A stretch of DNA of 64,000 nt, from contig OZ240666.1 in the NCBI GenBank assembly GCA_965198675.1, forward strand, positions 2,170,001 to 2,234,000, read 5' to 3'. Below, piece after piece: positions 44,193 through 52,151 of the stretch (positions within the stretch are counted from its first letter, which is position 1; every line of letters starts with the position of its first letter). The notes beneath the pieces were generated by a model. The model saw nothing but the letters and a program-made list of their open reading frames with translations, ran no database searches and was not told the DNA's origin. The position numbers and the translations under genes were made by a program. Origin of the DNA: Prochloron sp965198675 (GTDB lineage: Bacteria; Cyanobacteriota; Cyanobacteriia; Cyanobacteriales; Prochloraceae).

Positions 44193-45023
44193 ATGCCAAA
44201 ATTGATTGATTGTCTAACAACTGCACTGGAAAACAACCATACCTGGGGTGGAAAGTCAGCTATAATAGGTAATGGGAATCAATATACCCTAGAACTAGAT
44301 CTAGAAAGGGTAAATCTCCAACTGGGAAATGCTTCTGCTACCAACCTAGTCCAATGGGCAGCTGACACATTTGCAGAAGGCTTGGTAATGAGTACCAGCT
44401 TTGGCATTCAGTCAGCAGTAATGCTCCATCTGGTTACTCGCGTTCTGCCGAATATTCCCGTTATTTGGGTGGATACTGGCTACCTACCCACCGAAACCTA
44501 CCAGTTTGCCGCCCAACTAACCGAAGGGTTGCAGCTTAATCTGAAAGTTTACCAGTCTCCCATCAGTCCAGCACGCATGGAAGCATTATATGGCAAACTT
44601 TGGGAGAATAATGACGTTAAAGCCTTGAACCGCTATGACCAAATGAGAAAGGTGGAACCCATGCAGCGGGCGTTAAGAGAGCTGAAGGCCCGAGGATGGC
44701 TGACTGGACTCCGTCGGGACCAGACCAACCACCGTCAACAACTCACCCGAGTGAACCAACAGGGAGAACAATATAAAATACTGCCCATTCTAGACTGGCA
44801 TTCTCGAGATGTGTATCAATACCTCACCGCCCACGATTTGCCCTATCATCCCTTTTTCGAGCGGGGATATGTGACTGTAGGGGATTGGCATTCCAGCCGT
44901 CCCCTCACTGCCCATGACGAAAATGAAAGGGATACCCGCTTTCAAGGTCTGAAGCAGGAATGCGGTCTCCACTTACCCCTTACCCAAGGTGAAACCCTGA
45001 GTTTGGACTCCAGCAGTCTTTAA
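44193..45023 (+). CDS. cysH: Phosphoadenylyl-sulfate reductase
   Basis: 276 residues from ATG 44193 (the frame opens at 44127, but that extension is intergenic-like). It reduces PAPS to sulfite with thioredoxin in assimilatory sulfate reduction. Seen: STSFGIQSAVMLHLVTRVLP, IPVIWVDTGYLPTETYQFA, MRKVEPMQRAL, WLTGLRRDQTNHRQQL, and the catalytic ECGLH near the C-terminus. The CC pair of APS reductases is absent, so PAPS is the likely substrate. It is convergent with rplI, with 13 bases between stops. Confidence 0.95.
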   Translation: MPKLIDCLTTALENNHTWGGKSAIIGNGNQYTLELDLERVNLQLGNASATNLVQWAADTFAEGLVMSTSFGIQSAVMLHLVTRVLPNIPVIWVDTGYLPTETYQFAAQLTEGLQLNLKVYQSPISPARMEALYGKLWENNDVKALNRYDQMRKVEPMQRALRELKARGWLTGLRRDQTNHRQQLTRVNQQGEQYKILPILDWHSRDVYQYLTAHDLPYHPFFERGYVTVGDWHSSRPLTAHDENERDTRFQGLKQECGLHLPLTQGETLSLDSSSL

Positions 45024-45036
45024 AATTTTATTTATG

Positions 45037-45501
45037 TTATGTTTGAAGAGGGACAACTTGAATTTCGATGGTAGCAGTTACTTCTGGATGCAGTTTAACT
45101 TCAGCTTGGAAAAAACCTGTAGTACTGATGTCGGGCAAAGTAATACCCCGTCGGTCCACTTCTAGGTTAGCATTTTCTTGGATTGCATCGGCCACGTCTT
45201 GGCTAGTGACAGTACCAAAGATGGCTTCCTGTTCCCCTGCTTGCTTGCGGATGACGAAGCGACCGATAGTTTCCAGGGCTGTTTTTCGCTCCTCTGCTTC
45301 CTGTCTGATGGCTAAAATACGCTGCCGCTCTTTTTCTTGTCTTTGTTCTACTTGTCTGAGAATGCCGGGAGTGGCGAATACTGCGAAGCCCTGGGGAATT
45401 AAATAGTTGCGGGCGTATCCTCGTGCTACTTCCACCAAGTCCCCATTTTTCCCTAGCTTCCGCACGTTCTTGTTTAATACTACTTGCAAGCGTTTGCTCA
45501 T
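45037..45501 (-). CDS. rplI: 50S ribosomal protein L9
   Basis: 154 residues, normal for L9. The N-terminal rRNA-binding domain is visible (VVLNKNVRKLGKNGDLVEVA, GYARNYLIPQGFAV), then a long helix rich in Glu and Arg (RQVEQRQEKERQRILAIRQE), then the C-terminal domain (GTVTSQDVADAI, HPEVTATIEIQVVPL). It stands alone; the rest of the ribosomal neighbourhood is not in the window. Confidence 0.97.
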   Translation of the reverse strand: MSKRLQVVLNKNVRKLGKNGDLVEVARGYARNYLIPQGFAVFATPGILRQVEQRQEKERQRILAIRQEAEERKTALETIGRFVIRKQAGEQEAIFGTVTSQDVADAIQENANLEVDRRGITLPDISTTGFFQAEVKLHPEVTATIEIQVVPLQT

Positions 45502-45867
45502 CTAAAACTCCTTATAGTCCAAAGTTGCAATCATATCATTTAAAGCACTCAGGGGCAAGATAGAATGACCAATCACCCAATATCATCACTCACCTGCTCT
45601 CTCTGAATCTTAGTAGCACGAATCGACGTTTCTTTTATGATGTATACTATTCCCCATCTGGTGCGATGGGTACTATGGCTCAGTTGCGCGATGGCGCTAT
45701 CCTATTCTGGGCACTATTTTACCATTGAAGCTGGAGACTATCCCCCACCAGCCCACCAAATCAGCTACCACACGTACTCCATCTCTCTTATTCTTCTCTC
45801 TGCGTCCTCTGCGCCTCTGCGGTTTAATCATATTATTCAAAAAATGTGAAGAAAGAGGAGCAAACCA
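45502..45867. other. Intergenic, no convincing gene
   Basis: A plus-strand frame at 45637-45849 opens with MMYTIPHLVRWVLWLSCAMA but runs into the reverse copy of the CGCAGAG repeat (about 45788-45823), so I do not call it. A likely promoter region for rplI lies next to 45501. Confidence 0.5.
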
Positions 45868-46306
45868 TGAGCCAAGAAAACTGGAGAGAAATATACCATC
45901 TTCATTATCCAGGTTCTAAAACAACTTCCATTTCCATGGCATTGGCATATTGTTGAAGGGGTGGCTGATTTCAAACATGATACAACTTGGAGCCTTAAAA
46001 ATGATGCGAGAATTGATGACACACTCCATGGAGAAAACCAGGGAAACGGAGAGCAGTGGTCTTGTATTTCAGTACTACGCCTATGTTCTGCCTTCCCAAC
46101 TTCTATTTAAGGAGCAGTACTACGGTTATACCAATGCCTTGGCTCAGTGGCAGCGGCTCCAAGCAGCTCAAACCTTGCCCCTTTTCTTGAGGGACTATTT
46201 AAGTTGGGTTAAAGATGAGACTCAGGTATCCTCAACTCTAGCTTTAGGAATTGAACCTATTGCTCAACCTATTCAAGATGCAAAATCTTGGCAATTTGTT
46301 CAAATT
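45868..46306 (+). pseudogene. Glycosyltransferase remnant with internal deletion and frameshift
   Basis: Starts MSQENWREIYHLHYPGSKTT, then a shift to a second frame with PFPWHWHIVEGVADFKHDT and WSLKNDARIDDTLHGENQG, then a third frame with FQYYAYVLPSQLLFKEQYYG and PLFLRDYLSWVKDETQVSS. These are the beginning and end of one cyanobacterial glycosyltransferase family; the middle is missing. It lies directly before a related gene. Confidence 0.6.
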
Positions 46307-46308
46307 AA

Positions 46309-47685
46309 TGGTCTCATACTGAGTTTGGTAAGTCTCTAGTGGTACTGGATCGTGGTAACAGAGCACCTAAAATTCCTGGACTTGCCTACCGCACTATCCC
46401 TCCCTACAATGTGCAGGATCTAGATCGGGATCGCCAACTCCTCCAACAAGTCTGTGACGAAGAAAACGCCGACCTTTTCATCTCTACCTACTACACCACT
46501 CCCCTTACTACCCCCTCCGTTCTCTTGGTCCATGACTTAATTCCCGAACTCATGGGCCAAAATCTGGATCATCCTTTTTGGCGAGGTAAACCCCATGCCA
46601 TTGACTATGCTTCCCACTACATTTGCGTCTCTGAGAACACTGCCAAGGATTTGCAGCAATACTATTCCCAGATCCCCCAGGAGCGCATCACTATCGCCCA
46701 CAACGGTGTCAGTCCCCTCTTCAGTCCGGCAACTTCCACCGAAATTCAAGATTTCAGAGGGCGCTACAATATCACCAAACCCTATTTTCTCCTCTGTGGC
46801 TCAGGAGAAGGTTACAAAAATGCCATCCTCTTTTACCAAGCCTTTGCCCAACTATTTACCAAAACGGGTTTTGAGATTGTTTGTACTGGAGTTGTAAATC
46901 AACTTCCCTCTCAGTTTCGTAACTATACCCATCATACCACCGTTCATGTCCTGTCCCTCAGTGATCAGGAACTTAAAGCTGCTTATTCTGGTGCTGTTGC
47001 CTTAGTTTATCCTTCTCAATATGAGGGCTTTGGTCTTCCTATTGTGGAAGCTATGGCCTGTGGCTGTCCTGTCATCACTTGCCCCAACGGCCCTATCCCG
47101 GAAGTGGCGGGAGAAGCGGCCATTTACATCGGGGACCAGGACATTGATGCCATGGCAGAGAGCTTGATTGAAGTACAAAAACCCACCGTTCGCAACTCCC
47201 TTATGGCGGCTGGTTTGGAGCAAGCCAAACAATTCTCCTGGGCAACCATGGCCACCACCGTCGCTGACACCTCCATAGCCACCACTCTCCTCCCCCTCAA
47301 CCTGGGGGATATTAACCTCATTGCCTTTCCCGCCTGGGAGCAACCTGAAGAAGACCTGCAAATCGGAATACTTGCTGCCTGGCACCAAGTCATCCACTAC
47401 GCCCTCAACCTGGAGACTGACCCGGAACAGCTCCGCCTCACCCTTCTCCTAGACGTCAGCGACAGCCCTGACCTTGATCTTGATCTCCTCATCAGTAGCG
47501 TCTGCTTTGAACTGATGATGAGGGAAGAGCTGGAAGTCCCGGAGGGCATTCACATTTCCCCTCTTCCTGCTCTTAGTCCCCTCCAGTGGCAGACCCTTCG
47601 CCCCCGTCTCCGGGCCCGTGTCCCCCTGCCCCAGGAAAACTACCTTAAGATTGCCGAACAATGCCCTGATCTCCCACCAATCTAA
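46309..47685 (+). CDS. GT4 family glycosyltransferase, N-terminally shortened
   Basis: About 450 residues; the usual start codon is GTG 46339 with the frame open from 46309 (WSHTEFGKSLVVLDRGNRAP). The GT-B fold is clear: DLFISTYYTTPLTTPSVLLVHD, HYICVSENTAKDL, PYFLLCGSGEGYKNAILFYQAFA, and the donor-site motif YPSQYEGFGLPIVEAMACGCPVIT with the E-x7-E pattern. About 60-80 N-terminal residues typical of the family are missing after a TAA at 46306. The 130 C-terminal residues are variable. Activity is uncertain. Confidence 0.75.
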   Translation, partial: WSHTEFGKSLVVLDRGNRAPKIPGLAYRTIPPYNVQDLDRDRQLLQQVCDEENADLFISTYYTTPLTTPSVLLVHDLIPELMGQNLDHPFWRGKPHAIDYASHYICVSENTAKDLQQYYSQIPQERITIAHNGVSPLFSPATSTEIQDFRGRYNITKPYFLLCGSGEGYKNAILFYQAFAQLFTKTGFEIVCTGVVNQLPSQFRNYTHHTTVHVLSLSDQELKAAYSGAVALVYPSQYEGFGLPIVEAMACGCPVITCPNGPIPEVAGEAAIYIGDQDIDAMAESLIEVQKPTVRNSLMAAGLEQAKQFSWATMATTVADTSIATTLLPLNLGDINLIAFPAWEQPEEDLQIGILAAWHQVIHYALNLETDPEQLRLTLLLDVSDSPDLDLDLLISSVCFELMMREELEVPEGIHISPLPALSPLQWQTLRPRLRARVPLPQENYLKIAEQCPDLPPI

Positions 47686-47698
47686 GTGGTTTTCTTAC

Positions 47699-47772
47699 GT
47701 AGGTTGGGTTGAGGAACGAAACCCAACAGCACCAATCTATGTTGGGTTTCGCTGGCGCTCTACCCAACCTAC
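47699..47772. repeat. GTAGGTTGGGTT palindrome
   Basis: GTAGGTTGGGTT...CGAAACCCAAC, then GTTGGGTTTCG...ACCCAACCTAC: two nested hairpins. A related copy is at 62088-62153. Confidence 0.8.
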
Positions 47773-47802
47773 AGCTTCCTTCTTGGAAATTATAGTTATT
47801 TT

Positions 47803-47845
47803 GATGAACCGCTGAACGCTCGGCGCAGAGGAGGATAAGAGAGAG
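47803..47845. repeat. Dispersed CGCAGAG repeat
   Basis: GAACCGCTGAACGCTCGGCGC followed by AGAGGAGGATAAGAGAGA matches 331-370. Confidence 0.65.
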
Positions 47846-47915
47846 CGAGAGCAAGGCTCCGCTTCGCGAGCGCTTGGGGAGGATGAAATTTTACAAAAAT
47901 TTTTTCCAAAAGGGG

Positions 47916-47944
47916 TTGACAAAAATGAAATTAATTGTTATAGT
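47916..47944 (+). promoter_or_regulatory. Near-consensus sigma70 promoter with no gene downstream
   Basis: TTGACA (47916-47921), 17 bases, TATAGT (47939-47944). It points into the 3' end of the GT41 gene (stop at 47986), which is on the other strand, so it would make an antisense or short RNA. Confidence 0.6.
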
Positions 47945-47985
47945 AGTATCATGGGGAAAGATTGCGCCCATATATATAAGTATAT

Positions 47986-50214
47986 TTACCTAGAGTTTGA
48001 AGGAGCGGTTACATATCTCCTCCACATTTCCTCATAAGCCTTTTCCATCTCCCGGGCAAACTGCTCCCCGTTCCACAAGGGGGATGTGTGGCGAGACTGG
48101 CGCAATTTATAGGCAACTTGTTGTCGCAACTCGGTATCAGTACCCAACCGCACCCCCCACTCAACATATTCTTCATCCGAGAAAGCAATGCCTTCTGTCA
48201 CTCCCACATTCATCATCATACTATAGCTATTGCGGGCGGCAAATTGTTCTCCCACCCGGGTAACTAAAGGAATACCCATCCACAGAGTTTCCAAAGTGGT
48301 GGTGGCTCCATTATAAGGATAGGTATCTAAGGCCACATCGGCAAGAGTGAAATTAGCCCGGTGAAACACTTCGTGGTCAACTTTCGGTAAAAAACGCAGA
48401 CGGGAGGTGCACACTCCCTCCTCCTGGGCGATCTGATAGAAGAAACTGGCCAGGAATTCATTTTCGTTTTCATTGCTGCGTCCTTTCACGAGAAAGTAAC
48501 TATTGGGTACCTCTTTTAAAATTCTCAGCTGCAACTGCACATTATCAGGATGGCGCTTATATCCACTTTGGGAACTAAAATAGATAATGGCATTCTCAGG
48601 AATATCCAGTTGGGGGCGACGGAGAGTGGGTACTCCCACTTCAAAACCATCCACAGCAATGTAAGTGTGGGGGAGACGCCAAATTTTCTCCCGATAATAG
48701 GATTGTGCATTATCGGGTAGGACGTAGGGATCCGCAATAAAGTAGTCAATGGCTGGTAGCCCCGATGCATCTTGTCCTAAGAAGGTAACTTGCACAGGAG
48801 CTGGTTTAGCCGCCATGGCACCCAAAGTGGGAAAGCTAGTTAAACTGTCCAGATCCACTAAAATATCAATTTCATCCTCGTAAATTTGATTGGCAATCTG
48901 AACTATTAATGGGGAGACATAGTGAAAGTTGTCCCCGTATTCTGCCCTCAACTGCTGTTGTAGGGAATCTCCTGTAGGGGCGTCCACACAATAGAGATGA
49001 ACCTCAAAGTTATCCCGATGGTGATATTTCAGCAGCCAACGAACCAACCACCCCACGGAATGCTGGCGCAAACACTCAGATAAGTAGCCTATTTTCAGGG
49101 TTTTAGGCCCGCCCCCACTCTTCCTCTCCCGGTGCCGTTCTTCATATTGCTTGACTTCTTCCTTGATAAGGGATTGAAGAGCATCTTGACTAAGTTGAGC
49201 AAGACCATTGCGCAAGGGACGATTAATTTGAGGCGCATCTTCAAAATAGAAGAAAAACGCTCCTATAATAAGTGCTTTGTGGAGCAATCCAAAATCTGTT
49301 TCTTTCTGGGCCTTTTCCCCCTCCACTATCTCCAAGATTAAAGTTTTGTATAATTGATATATCTCCCCAGCACGGTCAAACTGACCTTCAATTTCCATTA
49401 AAGCAGAAAGAATGCAGTGAGTACCTGTAAGTTTACTAGATAAATCCTGAGATTCTTCCTGATATCTTTCTCCTAACCTGACACTTTCCCACTTCTCCTC
49501 AACTCCCAGTTTCAGAGTAAAATTGGCTAATGACAACACAATATCCAGGTTGTCAGGGGCTAGATCCAGGCAGAATCTAGCAATGTCAGCCCCGATTTGA
49601 TATTGATGCTGATAAAATAAAGACCCCAGTTTACCCATGAGGAGTTTAATCATCGGGGTACAGTCTGCTATGCTGGAAGCACAAACTTTCACCCACTGTA
49701 ATATAGAGGAGGGAAAAGGATTTAACTGGAGAACATCCTCTAGTATTTGTAAGAGAAATTTTTCCTCAATGGTTTCCCCTTCTTGGTAAGTTTGAATTAA
49801 TTGAGCTATAACCTCATCTTCTTCTTTAAATACCTTTCCTTTAATGGATACCCAGAGCAACTGCTGCAAATTATGACTATTATCCGAGTCAATTTCTCTC
49901 AAATGTTGTCGAATTAACCAGGCATTTTTATAAGCGCCCTTTTCAGTTTGATTTACTGCTTCCTTTTCCAGGATAACCCCTAACTCCCCGGTCCACTCTT
50001 CAATCTCCGACTCCGATGCTCCTACCATGGGGGACATCCAAGTAATCTGGGCTGTCTCTTCCTGCCCTTGGAGCAACTGAGCTAATCCCAGATACCAATA
50101 ATAAAGTAACTGCTCCGGTTCAGTTTCAATTCCTGCTTCATAAATAAAGGCTGCTTTGGCATAGTTTCCTTCTTGCCAAGCAGCCATAAATCGCTGGTTA
50201 GCTCCAGTCATCAA
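47986..50214 (-). CDS. SPINDLY-type (GT41) O-linked glycosyltransferase with helical N-terminus
   Basis: 742 residues. The N-terminal 330 are helical and TPR-like (FMAAWQEGNYAKAAFIYEAG, LARFCLDLAPDNLDIVLSLA). The C-terminal 370 match the GT41 O-GlcNAc-transferase-like fold: TLKIGYLSECLRQHSVGWLV, DILVDLDSLTSFPTLGAMAAKPAPVQVTFLGQ, ISYFIADP-type strand, YFSSQSGYKRHPDN and LDTYPYNGATTTLETLWMGIPLVTRVG. Such proteins in cyanobacteria glycosylate proteins or make surface glycans. It neighbours other glycosyltransferases and a pilin, so pilin or surface modification is a reasonable guess. Confidence 0.88.
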   Translation of the reverse strand: MMTGANQRFMAAWQEGNYAKAAFIYEAGIETEPEQLLYYWYLGLAQLLQGQEETAQITWMSPMVGASESEIEEWTGELGVILEKEAVNQTEKGAYKNAWLIRQHLREIDSDNSHNLQQLLWVSIKGKVFKEEDEVIAQLIQTYQEGETIEEKFLLQILEDVLQLNPFPSSILQWVKVCASSIADCTPMIKLLMGKLGSLFYQHQYQIGADIARFCLDLAPDNLDIVLSLANFTLKLGVEEKWESVRLGERYQEESQDLSSKLTGTHCILSALMEIEGQFDRAGEIYQLYKTLILEIVEGEKAQKETDFGLLHKALIIGAFFFYFEDAPQINRPLRNGLAQLSQDALQSLIKEEVKQYEERHRERKSGGGPKTLKIGYLSECLRQHSVGWLVRWLLKYHHRDNFEVHLYCVDAPTGDSLQQQLRAEYGDNFHYVSPLIVQIANQIYEDEIDILVDLDSLTSFPTLGAMAAKPAPVQVTFLGQDASGLPAIDYFIADPYVLPDNAQSYYREKIWRLPHTYIAVDGFEVGVPTLRRPQLDIPENAIIYFSSQSGYKRHPDNVQLQLRILKEVPNSYFLVKGRSNENENEFLASFFYQIAQEEGVCTSRLRFLPKVDHEVFHRANFTLADVALDTYPYNGATTTLETLWMGIPLVTRVGEQFAARNSYSMMMNVGVTEGIAFSDEEYVEWGVRLGTDTELRQQVAYKLRQSRHTSPLWNGEQFAREMEKAYEEMWRRYVTAPSNSR

Positions 50215-50356
50215 TCTCTTCTCTCCTCAAAGCAGGGGGAAAATCTACAACTAGCAATAGTCTATCAGAAGCATCAAAGCTACCTCTACCTCCATTTCTA
50301 AATTACCAAATCATGTTAGGTAAGAGTAGCCACCATGCTAACTGTGCCACTAGTAC

Positions 50357-50875
50357 TTATTTGTTCAGGAATCTACCATTATTACATGACCAGGTTGGCT
50401 TTCCCGTCTCACTAATTGTTGGAGCTACTATCGAACCCACATTGTTCTTTTTACAAATAGTCTTTAAAATTATCCCATTCTTTAAGGCAATAGCTCCTGA
50501 TAACCCTCTGACAGCGCTAGTATCATCGGGGATTGCGGTAACACCAGCATAACTCTCGTTACTACCTGAAATACTGTAGTTGTAGTTAGAAGTGTCAGTG
50601 TCGATGCCCACATCTAGAGCATCAAAACCAGTTGCAAAGCGAGTATTTCCAGGTGCAATGCGAAAGATTTCCTGTGCTTGATTAATAGCACTGATATTTA
50701 CTGCCGCTTCTGTCTCCTTAGCCTTATTTCCCTGATTGAGGAAGGAAGGGAGGGCTACGGCGGAGAGAATACCGACGATGATGATTACCACCAAAAGTTC
50801 AATTAGGGTAAAACCCTCATTTGGCTTTTTCTGGGTTAGGTATTGGATATATTTGACTTTTAGATCGCTCTTCAT
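50357..50875 (-). CDS. pilA: Type IV pilin-like protein
   Basis: 172 residues. The class III leader ends KKPNEG, cleaved before FTLIELLVVIIIVGILSAVA, with Glu at position +5 of the mature protein. The N-terminal helix is followed by a variable domain with two C-terminal Cys (CKKNN and WSCNNG) that may form a disulfide. It matches cyanobacterial PilA-like major or minor pilins used for twitching, adhesion and DNA uptake. The gene has its own upstream region and no pil genes nearby. Confidence 0.9.
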   Translation of the reverse strand: MKSDLKVKYIQYLTQKKPNEGFTLIELLVVIIIVGILSAVALPSFLNQGNKAKETEAAVNISAINQAQEIFRIAPGNTRFATGFDALDVGIDTDTSNYNYSISGSNESYAGVTAIPDDTSAVRGLSGAIALKNGIILKTICKKNNVGSIVAPTISETGKPTWSCNNGRFLNK

Positions 50876-51036
50876 AGTATATTGCGTCCTTTGTTTTGGG
50901 AGAGAAGATTTATCTTAATCTCTATATATATCCAAGATACCCTTTTCTCCCTTTATTCATATCACCTGGGAGAAAAAACTTTTTGATTCCTCCTCAACTC
51001 CCCTCCAGAGAGGCTCTTGCCAGTTATAGAGTCAGA
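50876..51036. other. Upstream region of the pilin gene
   Basis: A/T-rich; likely holds the pilin promoter, but no element was assigned with confidence. Confidence 0.35.
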
Positions 51037-51297
51037 GTTAGCAGTGGCGGCAGAAGCCTCACGGCAAATCAGAGATTATGCCGTGAGATGAATGCCGATC
51101 CGGGGTATTAATACTCATTGACAGGAACTTAATCGCGCCCTATAATTAATTGGCAGTGGGGCTGGGCGCCGTCCTCACTATAAAACGCCGTAGAGGGAAA
51201 GTTTCGAGTACCTTGATGGAAGTTCTACCCGTCCTTCGGGCGGCTGAGAAGCCTACACCATACCTGTCAGGGTTGGTGTAGGAGCGTCACTACAGCT
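51037..51297 (+). mobile_element. IS200/IS605-type element 3' end (omega-RNA-like), copy B
   Basis: TTAGCAGTGGCGGCAGAAG, hairpin CTCACGGC...GCCGTGAG, GATGAATGCCG, about 150 bases, then hairpin CCTACACCA-ACC/GGT-GGTGTAGG and GTCACTACAGC. The order and flanks equal copy A (36748-37013, minus), while stem bases change in pairs. The hairpin CGTCCTTCGGGCGG-type at about 51229 lies between them. The tail translates as part of a TnpB-like C-terminus with a stop. No tnpB remains. Confidence 0.5.
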
Positions 51298-51462
51298 GGC
51301 TGGTTCCCTTCGGTTAAAATTCCTTCATCGGTGCTCTGATTACTCAAATCTACTCTAGCTCTCACCTCGCCCTGTGGGATGTAAAACGAAAAGTATTCTC
51401 GCCCCTCTAAGGGTTCAGGGGTGGTTTGTTCCTCGGTTTTCCTCTGCAGGAGGGAACCAAAG
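51298..51462 (-). other. Possible coding remnant opposite the toxin gene
   Basis: The minus strand is open (TPEPLEGREYFSFYIPQGEV, RARVDLSNQSTDEGIL) and looks protein-like, but it is cut by the IS end at 51297 and runs under the toxin gene on its other side. Family unknown. Confidence 0.3.
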
Positions 51463-51816
51463 ATGTCAAAAATCAAGCTACGCCCTTTGGTGTGGGTAGG
51501 TGATGGGAGAAGAGCGCTTAAATCCTTTCCCCAACAAGTGAGGAAGGAGATTGGAGATGCATTGTTCCAGGTGTAGTTGGGCGTCACGCCACGGAGTGCT
51601 AAACTATTGAAGGGGTTGGGAGAAACAGTATTTGAGATTGTCCAGCGCTACAATACTGATACTTACCGCGCCGTTTATGCCGTCGCACTGGGGGAGAGTA
51701 TTTATATACTCCATGCATTTCAAAAAAAATCAACTTCGGGAATTAATACCAGAAAATCAGATCTGGACCTTATTTGCAAACGGCTCAAAGCAGCCAAGGA
51801 GAGGGAAAATCCATGA
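51463..51816 (+). pseudogene. higB: HigB/Gp49-type RelE-fold toxin with an in-frame TAG
   Basis: From ATG 51463, with a strong Shine-Dalgarno (AGGAGGG, 51449), the frame encodes 117 residues typical of phage Gp49-like HigB mRNA-cutting toxins: RPLVWVGDGRRALKSFPQQV, EIGDALFQV, then TAG at 51574-51576 (codon 38), then LGVTPRSAKLLKGLGE, DTYRAVYAVALGE and YILHAFQKKSTSGI. A CAG-to-TAG change would explain it. The TGA stop overlaps the antitoxin ATG (ATGA). A restart at TTG 51577 would lack the first third. Confidence 0.82.
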
Positions 51817-52151
51817 ATGACATCATTACTTTTGAAGAAAGCAGCGGCAATGTTTTTGCCGATCTGGAATTGGAAGAGGCTGACAGCCTTCTTATGCGTG
51901 CTATGCTGGGTTCACAAGTTGTCCGCATTCTGGAACAACGGCACCTGGAACAAGAGGAAATCGCCACCTTATTGAATATTGACCAGGCAGATGTTTCTCG
52001 TCTCATGAATGGCAGTTACAACGGTTTCAGCGAAGTTCAGCTCTTTAGCTTTCTCTACAAACTCAATCACTTCCTCGCAGCAGCACTGACTAAATCCACA
52101 CAAAAGGTTAAAATAATGAAACATGCCAAAGTCACCACCATACCCGAATAG
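51813..52151 (+). CDS. higA: HigA-type XRE antitoxin
   Basis: 112 residues from ATG 51813, overlapping the toxin stop. The helix-turn-helix is clear: VRILEQRHLEQEEIATLLNI, DQADVSRLMNGSYNGFS. The C-terminal part (LYKLNHFLAAALTKSTQKVK) is longer than usual and overlaps the end of the convergent permease gene by 85 bases. It should bind its own promoter and neutralise HigB. With a broken toxin it may now be free-standing. Confidence 0.85.
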   Translation: MNDIITFEESSGNVFADLELEEADSLLMRAMLGSQVVRILEQRHLEQEEIATLLNIDQADVSRLMNGSYNGFSEVQLFSFLYKLNHFLAAALTKSTQKVKIMKHAKVTTIPE

